A stretch of 64,000 nt of DNA from Hymenobacter edaphi (GCF_003258365.1 NZ_QHKM01000007.1:1-64000), one strand, 5' to 3'; positions 26,563 to 37,567 are shown, numbered from the stretch's first letter. Notes: generated from the sequence alone by a model not told the origin. Numbers and translations: made by a program.

Positions 26563-29500
26563 ATGCCCAAAGTCCTTCGCCTGCACAACAGCGGCTCGCA
26601 GCAAATCCAGGGCTGGCAACAGACCGGTCCGCTCACGAGCACCGAAATCAACACCATCACCGACCCCACGGGCGGCCGCACGCGCAACCTGGCGGTGTCC
26701 ATCCCGACGCCCTTCGCGCGGATGCACCTCTTCGAAACCGCGTTTGACTTCGTGGCCCGGGAAGGCTCGCGCAACCCCAACTCGGTGTACCACGAGCTGG
26801 TGTCGCACTACTGGGACTTGCTGGAACTGCTCTACAACCACCACCTCTACTCCCAGGCCGGCCGCCGCATCACGCTGCGCCGCTGGAACGCCGAGGCCGA
26901 GCTGGGCCGCATGCAGCAGGACCCCAACACCCGCCTGCTGGGCGAGACCCTGCGCCTGTTCTGGCAGGACGAGCGGTTCCGCGAGACGCCCGATCTGTAC
27001 CTGGTGTTTTACGAGTCGCCGGGCTTGGCGGGCGGGCCGCGCCTGCTGGGCGGCACCTCGCCGCTGACGCTGCTGTTTACCGCCCCCGCCGTGCCGGTGC
27101 TCGACGTGGAGCGCCCCCGCGCCGGGGGCCGCTACTTCGACCAGCAGTACGTGGGCCTGGAGCAGCGCGACCCGCAGTTTCAGGACTTCGTCTACGAGCT
27201 GTTCCTGACCTTCCCGCGCCTGCAGGACCGCAACTTCGCCCACCGAGTTTTTGCCGTGCTCGACCGCAACCGCATCAGCCAGATGCAGCTGACCGGCGAC
27301 CGGAACGCGCAGCAGTTCAGCACCCGCTACCCCGGCCTGACCGACGCGCAGGGCAATCCGGCCTACGTGCGCAATATCCCGCTGCCCGGCCGCGCCGACC
27401 AGACCGCCGTCATGTCTTCGGACCTGTTCATCCAGCCCACCCGCGACCTGGCGCCCGGCGTGGTGAAGCCGCTGGTGCTGCGCCCCAACCTGGCCATGGG
27501 CGGCGTGAACTACTTGAACGGGCAGCCCTGGGACGACCGCACCACCGTGCCCTACGTGGACGAGCAGCCGATGAGCAGCCGCGTGCTGCCGGGCAAGGGC
27601 TTCAAGTACCCGTACCTGACCGTGGGTGACCTGCTGGCCGATTCGCTGGTGGAGCTGCCCTACGAGCTGAACTCGGAGCGCTACCACACCGGCCGCGTGA
27701 CGTTCCAGTACGGGGCTGATTCGCAGGGGCGGGCGCGCTTTCCGTACCTGCTGCCCCTGCAGCCGGCCTTCTTCGAGTACTTCACCGAGCACGACCTGGC
27801 CGAGCTGCTGCACTTCACCATCGACCTGAACCACGTGCGCGTGAGCTTGAAGGTGCCGGTGCAGCAGGGGCGCTTTATTACGCTGGAGCGCAGCTACTAC
27901 ACCAACCCGCAGAACCCCAAGGACGAGCTGGGCCGCGAGATTCCCGAGAAGGGCCGCATCGTGCGGGCCAACGTGGGGCTGGGCGTGTTTCCGTTCTACA
28001 AGTTCCGCCAGCAGCCCGAGTACAACGACCTATACAAGGTGATGCTCGTCGACGCCGACAACGGCCCGGCCCAGCTGCAGAAGCAGTACGCGGTGGAGTT
28101 CTTCGTGGGCGGGGAGCGGATTACCGACCAGGGTGCCGCCCGCCGCGCCACCCGCTACGAGCGCACCCGCAAGAGCATCAACACCGCCGGCAGTACCTAC
28201 TACGAAGTCACCGGCACGCACTTCGACGTGGCCGAGCTGGTGTGCCCGGCCGGCCCCGGCCTGCCACCGGCCCGCGGGCTTATGGTGCCGCGCTGGAAGG
28301 AGCTGGACCGCGGCACCCGCCGCTTCACCTTCGCCGTCGACTTCGGCACCACCAACACCCACATTGCCTACTCCGACGGGCCAAGCAGCCACCCGCGCCC
28401 GCTCAGCATCGGCGAGCTGGACCAGCAGGTTATCTGGCTGCACGCCCCGCTGCCCGACCTGGGCCTTTCGCCCTTCCAGCGCTACCGCCAGGGCGCCCAG
28501 CAGCTGTGGGCCCAGATTGCCGAGCTCCAAAACCGCGAGTTCGTGCCCTCCTTCGTGGGCGAGGGCGGGGCGGCCTACGCCTTCCCGGTACGCACGGCGG
28601 TTTGTGAAACCAGCACCTTCCCCAACGAGCCGGCCCGGGTGCTGGGCAACATCAACATCGGCTTCAGCATCAACACCGAAAACACCGCCGAGCTGCCCCA
28701 GAACCGCTTCGTGACCAACCTGAAATGGTCGGCCGAGCTGGACCCCAGCGGCGTGACGCGCATCGAGGCCTTCTTCCGGGAGGTGATGCTGCTGCTCAAG
28801 CACAAAACGGCCCTGAACGGCGGCATCATGGAAGACACCCGCGTGGTGTGGTTTGCCCCGCTGAGCTTCGACGCTTTCCTGCGCAACCAGTTCAAGGACA
28901 AGTGGGACCAAGCCTTCCAGCAGGTGTTCCGCACCCGCCGCGAGACGCTGACGCTGACCGAATCGGTGGCGCCGTACTACTACCTCACGGCCACGAACCA
29001 GGTCGTGCCGAGCCGGGATGAAAACGTGGTCAACATCGACATCGGCGGCGGCACCACCGACCTGCTGGTGTTTGCCGACTCGCGCCCGGCCTACAGTTCG
29101 TCGTTCCGCTTCGCCGGCAACGATTTGTGGGGCGACGGGTACGCCCGCGTGCAGGGCGCGCCCAAGCAAAACGGCCTGCTGCGCCTCGGCGTGGGCCACG
29201 TGGAAAGCCTGCCCGACTCGGAGCAAAACCAGGAGTTCAAGGGCTACCTGCGCGCCGCGCTCAGCAACAACGACTTCGGCTCGGCCGACGTGACGTCGCT
29301 GCTCTTCCTCTACGACGAGGCCCTGCGCTTCTCGCAGAGCCTGGCGCTGGGCAAGGGCCGGCAGCTGCGGGTGCTCTTCTACCTGCACTACACCAGCATT
29401 ATCTACCACGTAGGCCAGCTCACCCAGCACTTGGGCCTGAAGCTGCCGCGCTACCTGTGCTTCTCGGGCAAGGGCAGCCTGTACCTGCGCCTGCTGGCGG

Positions 29501-30030
29501 GCGGCAGCAGCATGGGCGCCATCGAGCGGATTTCCAAGGCCGTGCTCAAAGCCGTAACCGGCGTGGAGCCGCCGCAGAACTTCCGCGTCATTCTGGCCGA
29601 CAACCCCAAGGAAGCCACCACCAACGGCGGCGTCTTGTTCGAGGAAAGCCAGTCGGTGCCCGACGTGGACAGCATCAAGAACATCCGCCTGCTCGGCTCC
29701 GAAGCCGGCCCCGAAATCGGTGGCCTGCGCCTGAAAGCCCGCGGCGTGGACGCCGACATGCGCACGGCCGTGCTCGACAACATGCGCAAGTTCCTGGAGC
29801 TGGTGCTCGTCAACGACGACGTGGCCCCGCTCATGCGCGAAGTCGGCGTGGACATCGACCGGGCCCGCGTGCTGGACTTCATGCAGCGCGAGGTGGAAGA
29901 CAGCCTGAACCTGGGTTTGCACCAGCTGGAGCGCACCCTCGGCTCGGAGGAAACCATGCCCGAAACGCTGTTTTTCCTGCCGCTGAAGCAGTCTTTGTTC
30001 AACCTCGGCCGGGATTTGCTGCAGGGCTAG
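26563..30030 (+). CDS. large actin/Hsp70-fold ATPase-like protein (SrfB-like)
   Basis: The 1155-residue protein has an unrecognised N-terminal region of about 585 residues and a C-terminal ATPase of the actin/Hsp70 superfamily. Phosphate-1 motif FAVDFGTTNTHIAYS starts near residue 590, phosphate-2 motif NIDIGGGTTDLLVF near 824, and an adenosine-type motif YLCFSGKGSLYL near 964. Length and order recall the SrfB-type virulence-factor family, whose function is unknown. No signal peptide or membrane helix is seen, so it should be cytosolic, or attached by partners. It is the largest gene of the motor cluster; I infer an ATP-driven assembly or switching role next to the tubulin-like and MotA-like proteins. 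Confidence 0.72.
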   Translation: MPKVLRLHNSGSQQIQGWQQTGPLTSTEINTITDPTGGRTRNLAVSIPTPFARMHLFETAFDFVAREGSRNPNSVYHELVSHYWDLLELLYNHHLYSQAGRRITLRRWNAEAELGRMQQDPNTRLLGETLRLFWQDERFRETPDLYLVFYESPGLAGGPRLLGGTSPLTLLFTAPAVPVLDVERPRAGGRYFDQQYVGLEQRDPQFQDFVYELFLTFPRLQDRNFAHRVFAVLDRNRISQMQLTGDRNAQQFSTRYPGLTDAQGNPAYVRNIPLPGRADQTAVMSSDLFIQPTRDLAPGVVKPLVLRPNLAMGGVNYLNGQPWDDRTTVPYVDEQPMSSRVLPGKGFKYPYLTVGDLLADSLVELPYELNSERYHTGRVTFQYGADSQGRARFPYLLPLQPAFFEYFTEHDLAELLHFTIDLNHVRVSLKVPVQQGRFITLERSYYTNPQNPKDELGREIPEKGRIVRANVGLGVFPFYKFRQQPEYNDLYKVMLVDADNGPAQLQKQYAVEFFVGGERITDQGAARRATRYERTRKSINTAGSTYYEVTGTHFDVAELVCPAGPGLPPARGLMVPRWKELDRGTRRFTFAVDFGTTNTHIAYSDGPSSHPRPLSIGELDQQVIWLHAPLPDLGLSPFQRYRQGAQQLWAQIAELQNREFVPSFVGEGGAAYAFPVRTAVCETSTFPNEPARVLGNINIGFSINTENTAELPQNRFVTNLKWSAELDPSGVTRIEAFFREVMLLLKHKTALNGGIMEDTRVVWFAPLSFDAFLRNQFKDKWDQAFQQVFRTRRETLTLTESVAPYYYLTATNQVVPSRDENVVNIDIGGGTTDLLVFADSRPAYSSSFRFAGNDLWGDGYARVQGAPKQNGLLRLGVGHVESLPDSEQNQEFKGYLRAALSNNDFGSADVTSLLFLYDEALRFSQSLALGKGRQLRVLFYLHYTSIIYHVGQLTQHLGLKLPRYLCFSGKGSLYLRLLAGGSSMGAIERISKAVLKAVTGVEPPQNFRVILADNPKEATTNGGVLFEESQSVPDVDSIKNIRLLGSEAGPEIGGLRLKARGVDADMRTAVLDNMRKFLELVLVNDDVAPLMREVGVDIDRARVLDFMQREVEDSLNLGLHQLERTLGSEETMPETLFFLPLKQSLFNLGRDLLQG

Positions 30031-30031
30031 T

Positions 30032-30111
30032 AGCGCGAAGTTGTACTTCGCGTGTCGTTGAACTGTGTCGTCCGGGCATCCGCAACGATGCGCGAAGTAC
30101 AACTGGGCGCT
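30032..30111. repeat. REP-like family C hairpin
   Basis: An imperfect inverted repeat about 30 bases per arm (30032-30060 and 30082-30111), with nested CGCGAAGT/ACTTCGCG stems. It separates the actin-like gene from a small lipoprotein gene and could stop or stabilise the operon transcript. Confidence 0.75.
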
Positions 30112-30135
30112 ACCACCCACAACGTGCGCCAGCTT

Positions 30136-30600
30136 ATGAAGCTCAAGTTGTTCTTGCTGCTGCCAGTATTCCTATCCGCCTGTTTTATCGGCGACGATTT
30201 CGATGCAGAGCAGATAACCGGGCGCTACTACGTAGTAGGGCAGGGGCCAAGGTGGGGAGAAGACGAATGGCGCGAAGCCGAGCTTTGCTATGAATTCAAG
30301 CCGGGTAGTTTCGGTGAGCGGCTATTGCCGCACCAGTTACTGTCGGCCCGGTTCAATAACCGTTTCATTATTGCTGAAACGGGAACAGTTGTAGTGACCC
30401 GCCAGAGCGTTCAGGTAGAGCGAGAATACTACCTTGTTTCCGTGCATCCAGATGATGCTTTCAAAGCAGCAGAGCTAGTGCAGGGGCCTTTCGACCGTCA
30501 AACATGCTACCAAAGTTTACGGCAACTGACCACCGACACCGCTCTCTCAGAACCTCGTCACTTTCGCAAGGCTGATGCGAGTGACTTTTCCAAACTTTGA
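30136..30600 (+). CDS. small hypothetical lipoprotein
   Basis: The 154-residue product has a lipoprotein signal (LPVFLSACFIG, Cys16). The mature part begins 'DDFDAEQITGRYYVVGQGPRW' and includes 'YEFKPGSFGERLL' and a Cys in 'DRQTCYQSL'. It has no recognised domain. Its sequence is more A/T-rich and less codon-biased than the motor genes, it follows a REP-like hairpin, and it ends five bases before the next motor gene. It may be a passenger or an immunity-like accessory; the first seems more likely. Confidence 0.7.
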   Translation: MKLKLFLLLPVFLSACFIGDDFDAEQITGRYYVVGQGPRWGEDEWREAELCYEFKPGSFGERLLPHQLLSARFNNRFIIAETGTVVVTRQSVQVEREYYLVSVHPDDAFKAAELVQGPFDRQTCYQSLRQLTTDTALSEPRHFRKADASDFSKL

Positions 30601-30604
30601 TTCC

Positions 30605-32122
30605 ATGAGGATTTCCCCCCGCCTCACTGCCCTGCTGACGGGCCTGCTTCTTTCCGCCACCGCCACCCAGGCCCAGACCACGCCCGGCCAGGCCACGCTG
30701 GAAGAGAAAAAGGTGCAGATCTGGTGCGCCACCGTGCGCTACGTCTACAACGACAACGGCCGTTCCAACCTGAACAATACTCTGCGCTGCGACGGCACGC
30801 TGAAAGCCTTCGAAAGCAGCATCCGGGCCGACAGCCAGCGGGTGTATTCGCTGGTGTACCAGCCGCTGGAAGGCAAGGGCGTGATGTACAAGGGCCTGGG
30901 CTCGGATCAGTCACGGCTGCAGCGGCTGGCCAAGGAAATCATCACCAAGCTCGGCGGCTCGCCCCAGCGGCGTAAAGACCCGGCCCGCATGGCCCAGCTC
31001 AACCGCCTGCAGGCGGCCCTGACGGGCTACGTGGAGCAGGGCACGCCCATTCCCGGCGACATCGGGCAGGTGAATGCCGAGGCGGCCGAAGCTGCCTACG
31101 ACAGCACGGCCACCGAAACTCCGGAAAGCCTGACCGCCGCCGAGGCGGGCGATACTGAAACGGCCGCAACGGTGCCCGCGCAAACGGCCTCCGCCGAAAG
31201 CCCAATGACCAGGCTGTTCGGCCCCATCGCGCTGATTCTGTCTTTGCTGAGCCTGGTGCTCTGGTTTCTGGAGCGGCGGGTGCTGCGCAACCACATCGAC
31301 GAACTGAAGAACCGGGCCTCGCGCCACCGCAACGAGCTGGACTCGATGAAGCACAACGGCAGCCGCGGCATGGGGCCCGAAACGGTGGCGGCCGAGCTGA
31401 CCTTCAGCCAGCGCAAGCAGATCGAGGAGCTGGTGGAGCGGATGGTGCAGCAGCGCCTGGCCGGGCAGCAGCCCCACGGCCGCGCCGCCGCCGAAACCGC
31501 CCCGGCCATGCCCGCCAAACCCGCCGCGCCGGCCCCCGACGTGCGCAAAGCCCCGCTCGCGCCCCCGGCCGCCCCGGCACCGCGCCCGGCGCCCGCCGTG
31601 CCGCCCGTGGCTCAGGCCCCGGTGCCGCCCGTCTCGGAAGTGCCCGCGCCGTCCGTCGCTGTTCCGGCCGGGCTGCCCCCGGCTGCGGCGGCAGACGAGT
31701 TTGATTCGCTGGTGCCGCCGGTGCAGCTGCCGCAGCCCGTGGCCCCGGCGCCCGTACCGGCGGCGCCCGCGCCTGCCGTGCCGCACCAGCCCGAGCCCAT
31801 GCCGCTGGGCAAGTTCTACGTGAAGGTGCCCGTCAACGGGGGCTTCTCCGACTACGACCTGCACACCGTGGCCCAGCACGACAGCATCTACGAAATCACG
31901 CCCGACCCGCAGCGGCCCGACGTGGCCTCGTTCCGCATCAACCCCGACCCGCAGGTGCACCCCTACGCCATCCAAAGCGCCCAATACTCCCTGCGCGAGG
32001 CCTGCCGCTACCAGCCGCCGACCGGGCCGGCCATCCGCATCATCACCGAGGAGCCGGGGCAGCTGCGCAAGGTGGGCCCGGCCTGGCAGATCGAGCAGAA
32101 AGCTGCCATTCGGTTTGAGTAG
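30605..32122 (+). CDS. membrane protein with periplasmic N-domain and Pro/Ala linker (motor cluster)
   Basis: The 505-residue protein has a signal peptide (SATATQAQ, residue ~22), an N-terminal domain (about 23-150, 'VQIWCATVRYVYNDNGRSNLNNTLRC' with two Cys), an Ala/Thr/Glu-rich stretch, one membrane helix (about 201-223, LFGPIALILSLLSLVLWFLE), a charged coiled-coil-like region (to ~300), a long Pro/Ala linker (about 300-395), and a C-terminal globular domain ('GKFYVKVPVNGGFSDYDLHTVAQHDSIYEI', ~400-505). It likely links periplasm and cytoplasm. No family is recognised. It precedes the MotA-like gene in the cluster. Confidence 0.7.
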   Translation: MRISPRLTALLTGLLLSATATQAQTTPGQATLEEKKVQIWCATVRYVYNDNGRSNLNNTLRCDGTLKAFESSIRADSQRVYSLVYQPLEGKGVMYKGLGSDQSRLQRLAKEIITKLGGSPQRRKDPARMAQLNRLQAALTGYVEQGTPIPGDIGQVNAEAAEAAYDSTATETPESLTAAEAGDTETAATVPAQTASAESPMTRLFGPIALILSLLSLVLWFLERRVLRNHIDELKNRASRHRNELDSMKHNGSRGMGPETVAAELTFSQRKQIEELVERMVQQRLAGQQPHGRAAAETAPAMPAKPAAPAPDVRKAPLAPPAAPAPRPAPAVPPVAQAPVPPVSEVPAPSVAVPAGLPPAAAADEFDSLVPPVQLPQPVAPAPVPAAPAPAVPHQPEPMPLGKFYVKVPVNGGFSDYDLHTVAQHDSIYEITPDPQRPDVASFRINPDPQVHPYAIQSAQYSLREACRYQPPTGPAIRIITEEPGQLRKVGPAWQIEQKAAIRFE

Positions 32123-32167
32123 CGTACTTTGTCTGGCATCCTGAGCGGGCACATGGTCCGCTTGGCC

Positions 32168-32252
32168 GTCATGCTGAGCTTGTCGAAGCATCTCTACCGC
32201 TTCGTTCGGACGAAACCGTTCGGTAGGGATGCTTCGCGGGGCTCAGCATGAC
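32168..32252. repeat. REP-like family B, complete hairpin without cargo
   Basis: The left arm 32168-32206 is identical to 25877-25915; after a 10-base loop a degenerate inverted copy runs to 32252 (CTCAGCATGAC end conserved). It lies between the membrane protein and the MotA-like gene of the cluster. Confidence 0.85.
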
Positions 32253-32310
32253 GTTCTTATGTGGCCGGCTTCTGATTAGGATGAGCGGCCTCTTTCACTG
32301 ACTCTCCCTT

Positions 32311-33777
32311 ATGCTCGAAATAATCCTCGAAGTCGCCGTGGTGGCCATCATCGTGGGCCTGCAGATTCGCACGTTTCTGCGCACGCGCACCGAGGTGGCC
32401 CGGCTGGCGGCGCTGTACCCGCCCAAGGACACGCTGCGGGTGGAGCGCCGCCTCGTCACGCCCGATGGCACGGTGGATCTGCCCGACTACGCCGCCGACG
32501 CCCCGGCCGACGCCTACGCCGTGGACATCATCCGCACCGACGAGGTGTCGGCCGATTTCCGCGAAATCGTGGTAGACACCAACGCCTACCTGCGCCACAA
32601 CAAGGGCGCCGCGGCCGATTTCAACATCCTCAAGGACATTGCCGCCCGGCAGGGGCAGGGGCCCGAGTCGGCGGTGCAGGCCAACGTGGCCACGCCCCTG
32701 TACCTGGGCCTGCTCGGTACCTTTCTGGGCGTGATTCTGGGCCTGGTCAGCATTGCCCGCCGCGGCGTGACCGACGATACCTCGCTCACACCCTTTCTGA
32801 CCGGCGTGCTCATTGCCATGGTCGGCTCGTTTATGGGCCTGCTGCTCACCCTGATGGGCAACACCCTGCTGCGCAACGCCCGCCAGCAGCGCGACTACCG
32901 CCAGAACCAGTACTTCACCTTCCTGCAGGCCCGGCTGCTGCCCATCCTGCACAACGACATGTCGGCCAGCCTGAGCACCCTGAAGGGCGTGCTCGACGCG
33001 TTCAACCAGGATTTCGTGGGCAAGGTCACGCTGTTCGAGCCCATCCTGAACACCATCACCGAGAACATCCGCGTGCAGCGCGACTTTCTGGTGAAGCTGG
33101 AGGAAATCGGCTTCGACCGCATGGCCCAGGCCAACCTGGCCGTGTTCGAGAAGGTGCGCGAGTCGGCCGAGCTGTTCGGGCAGTTCACGGCCTACCAGCA
33201 GCAGCTCAACCAGATGCTCGACAAGGGCGCCGAGTCGGGGCGCGTGGTGGGCGGCATCCTGGACCGCCTCACGGGCTTCGAGCGCGGCATCAACAACCTG
33301 GGTCAGTACATCGGCCAGCACGACAACGTAATTCAGCGCCAGCTCGACTTCTTCCAGCGCCACCAGACGGAAATGAGCAACATCGCGGCCCGCTCGGAGC
33401 AGTACTTCGACGAAGCCGCGTTGCACCTGACGGAGCTGATGCGCCGCCGCCTCGAGCACCACGAGCGCGACGCCCAGCGCGCCTACGAGAAGTGGGGCGA
33501 GTACTTCCAGAAGCTCAATCAGGACAACGCCTTTGAGCGCATCATGCGCCAGCTCGACCCTCTCAAGGACGTGAAAACCAACCAGGAAGCCCTGGCCCGC
33601 GACGTGTCGGCCACCCAGCGGGAGCTGCTGCGCAAGATCGAGCTGGACGGGCAGGTGGACGCCAAGCTGCTGGAGCAGCTGACCATGATGAACAGGATTC
33701 TGCGCGTGGCCACCGCCAAAAACCGCTGGCAGCGCGGCATGGACAAGCTGTTCGGCGGGGTGAAGGAGCAGGAGTAG
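32311..33777 (+). CDS. MotA/TolQ/ExbB proton-channel protein with coiled tail (ZorA-like)
   Basis: The 488-residue protein has an N-terminal membrane helix (about 3-18), a cytoplasmic loop, and two paired helices at about 127-149 (ATPLYLGLLGTFLGVILGL) and 161-188 (FLTGVLIAMVGSFMGLLL). These match the TM3/TM4 signature of MotA/TolQ/ExbB stator subunits. The remaining 300 residues are long charged helices, probably coiled coil, a layout like ZorA of the Zorya anti-phage system rather than ExbB, which is about 230 residues. Stator pentamers convert proton flow into rotation of a central dimer. The partner is at 34024. I infer it transmits force or signal into the cytoplasm. Confidence 0.82.
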   Translation: MLEIILEVAVVAIIVGLQIRTFLRTRTEVARLAALYPPKDTLRVERRLVTPDGTVDLPDYAADAPADAYAVDIIRTDEVSADFREIVVDTNAYLRHNKGAAADFNILKDIAARQGQGPESAVQANVATPLYLGLLGTFLGVILGLVSIARRGVTDDTSLTPFLTGVLIAMVGSFMGLLLTLMGNTLLRNARQQRDYRQNQYFTFLQARLLPILHNDMSASLSTLKGVLDAFNQDFVGKVTLFEPILNTITENIRVQRDFLVKLEEIGFDRMAQANLAVFEKVRESAELFGQFTAYQQQLNQMLDKGAESGRVVGGILDRLTGFERGINNLGQYIGQHDNVIQRQLDFFQRHQTEMSNIAARSEQYFDEAALHLTELMRRRLEHHERDAQRAYEKWGEYFQKLNQDNAFERIMRQLDPLKDVKTNQEALARDVSATQRELLRKIELDGQVDAKLLEQLTMMNRILRVATAKNRWQRGMDKLFGGVKEQE

Positions 33778-33786
33778 GATATTGTG

Positions 33787-34008
33787 ATGCCGATGCCTTT
33801 GATAGTGGAATGCATGGTAGCTGCCACAATCTACCTGCTGGTAGTACTTACTGCTTACCGTGTACTTATATACAAAGCAGTATATCCGACGTGGGCCTGG
33901 GTTGTGGCTAGATGGACTCTATTTCTCGCAATTGCTCTGATTCCACTTTTTATGTTGTGGGGTCTCTCATTAATGACGGAAGACGACGGCTTAAAGCCGC
34001 TTTTCTAA
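33787..34008 (+). CDS. small two-helix membrane protein in the motor cluster
   Basis: The 73-residue product has two hydrophobic helices (about 7-27 and 41-60) separated by a short basic loop, ending in an acidic tail (MTEDDGLKPLF). Its bases are more A/T-rich than the neighbours' and two ATG codons (33787, 33793) compete. It sits 9 bases after the MotA-like gene and 15 before the MotB-like gene. Whether it belongs to the machine or is a passenger is open. Confidence 0.55.
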   Translation: MPMPLIVECMVAATIYLLVVLTAYRVLIYKAVYPTWAWVVARWTLFLAIALIPLFMLWGLSLMTEDDGLKPLF

Positions 34009-34023
34009 GCATACGCAGCAAAC

Positions 34024-34716
34024 ATGCCCAGTTCCGACGACCAGCAACGCTCCGACTTCTTCTGGCCCAGCTACGTGGACCTGATGACCAGCCTGTTCAT
34101 TATCATGCTGGTGTTGTTCGTGTACAGCTTCAAGCTGTTTCGGGACCGGGAGGAAAGCCAGAAGCGGCTGTTGGGCGAGCTGAAGGTGAAAGCCCAGGAG
34201 CTGGAGCAGATTCAGCGCATCCGCGAGTCGCTCCGGCGGCTGGAGGGCGACTATTTTCGCTACGACCCGCAGAACGAGCGGTACGAGTTGCGCGTGGACG
34301 TGCAGTTCAAGGCCGGGCGCGACGAGATTCAGGAGCAGTACAAGCCCGCCCTGCTGCGCGCCGGCCGCCTGCTGCAGGAGCGTCTGCGCGCCATCCAGAC
34401 GACCCTGCCGGTGCGCTACCTCGTCATCGTGGAGGGCATGGCCGCCCGCTACCCCCAGGGCGACCCGCGCAACCAGCGCGAGGAGCAGAGCACCTACCAG
34501 CTCAGCTACCGCCGGGCCCTCAACCTCTCGAACTTCTGGCAGCAGAACGGCCTGCGCTTCGGCCAGGACCGTACCGTGGAGCTGATCATTGGCGGCAGCG
34601 GCTTTTTCGGCACCGGGCGCTACGCGGGCCGGCGCGAGGGCGACAACAAGCGCTTCCTGATTCAGATCATTCCCAAAATCGGGAAGGTGGCCACGGAAAC
34701 GGTGCGGGCGCGGTAG
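34024..34716 (+). CDS. MotB/OmpA-like stator partner (ZorB-like)
   Basis: The 230-residue protein begins MPSSDDQQRSDFFWPSYVDLM: a short cytoplasmic tail and then one membrane helix (about 13-38) with Asp19 in the FWPSYVDLMTSLF motif, the position of the proton-accepting aspartate in MotB and ZorB. A coiled linker (about 40-75) precedes an OmpA-like peptidoglycan-binding domain (about 78-222, 'LVIVEGMAARYPQ', 'ELIIGGSGFFG', 'KRFLIQIIPKIG'). It therefore forms the central dimer of the MotA-like channel. It closes the cluster; the next gene encodes an unrelated peptidase. Confidence 0.85.
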   Translation: MPSSDDQQRSDFFWPSYVDLMTSLFIIMLVLFVYSFKLFRDREESQKRLLGELKVKAQELEQIQRIRESLRRLEGDYFRYDPQNERYELRVDVQFKAGRDEIQEQYKPALLRAGRLLQERLRAIQTTLPVRYLVIVEGMAARYPQGDPRNQREEQSTYQLSYRRALNLSNFWQQNGLRFGQDRTVELIIGGSGFFGTGRYAGRREGDNKRFLIQIIPKIGKVATETVRAR

Positions 34717-34771
34717 CGCGCCCCCAAACCGCCGTATTTTGCCGCTTCCCGTATTCCTCCCTTTCCGCGCC

Positions 34772-36991
<2,220 letters not shown>

Positions 36992-37001
36992 CACCGGTGG
37001 C

Positions 37002-37042
37002 CAGCCGGCTGCGGGGCGCCGAAACCGCTCCGCAGCCGGCTG
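37002..37042 (+). terminator. terminator-like hairpin after the oligopeptidase gene
   Basis: Perfect 13-base arms at 37002-37014 and 37030-37042 lie 11 bases downstream of the stop codon. No T-run follows. Confidence 0.65.
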
Positions 37043-37151
37043 CCGCCGCATCAGTTCACTGAAAGTCAGCGTAAGCGAAGTCAGTTCACGTTGCGGTTGT
37101 ATCTTCGCAGCCGCGTTCCGGCGCCCTGACTCGACATTTTCCATTTCTGAT

Positions 37152-37382
37152 ATGAAAAACCTGCTCCTGCTCGGCTTTGCGGCCGGCGCCCTGCTGTCGG
37201 TATCGGCCTGCAGCAACCCCGACTTCGAGAAGAAAGACCAGATGGCCGCCGCCGAGCTGCCCGCCCTGCCCCCGACCGCTGCCGGCAAGGATTCGGCCGC
37301 CGTGGCCGCCGAGCAGGCCGCCCAGGAAATCAGCGCCGTCAACGCCACCACTACCATCAAGAAGATGCAGCCGGTGATGTAG
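37152..37382 (+). CDS. small lipoprotein of unknown function
   Basis: The 76-residue product has a clear lipoprotein signal with Cys20 (SVSACSN) and a short, Ala/Glu-rich mature part with no Cys or Trp. A well-spaced start and a hairpin with perfect nine-base arms at 37409-37440 (AATGCCCGG/CCGGGCATT) support a genuine single gene. No family is recognised. Confidence 0.65.
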   Translation: MKNLLLLGFAAGALLSVSACSNPDFEKKDQMAAAELPALPPTAAGKDSAAVAAEQAAQEISAVNATTTIKKMQPVM

Positions 37383-37408
37383 GCTGCGGCCTGGCCTTAC
37401 GAGCCCGC

Positions 37409-37445
37409 AATGCCCGGTTTTCTTCGGAAAGCCGGGCATTCTGTT
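37409..37445 (+). terminator. terminator of the small lipoprotein gene
   Basis: Stem AATGCCCGG ... CCGGGCATT (37409-37440) followed by CTGTTTG. Located 27 bases after the stop codon. Confidence 0.7.
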
Positions 37446-37567
37446 TGTGCCGATGCCCGCGTGGGCAAGCCGTTGGGCCCGGGGCTGACGTGCGGCGCCG
37501 GCGGTGCCGGGCGCAACCGAGCGGCGGCCGGCGCGTAGCTTTGCGACTACCATTTCCCCTTTGCCCT

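Noticed and set aside
32311-34716. Reading the cluster as a classical Zorya defence system
   Set aside because: The motor pair is Zorya-like, but no ZorC, ZorD (helicase) or ZorE (nuclease) gene is near, and tubulin-like and actin-like genes are not part of that system.
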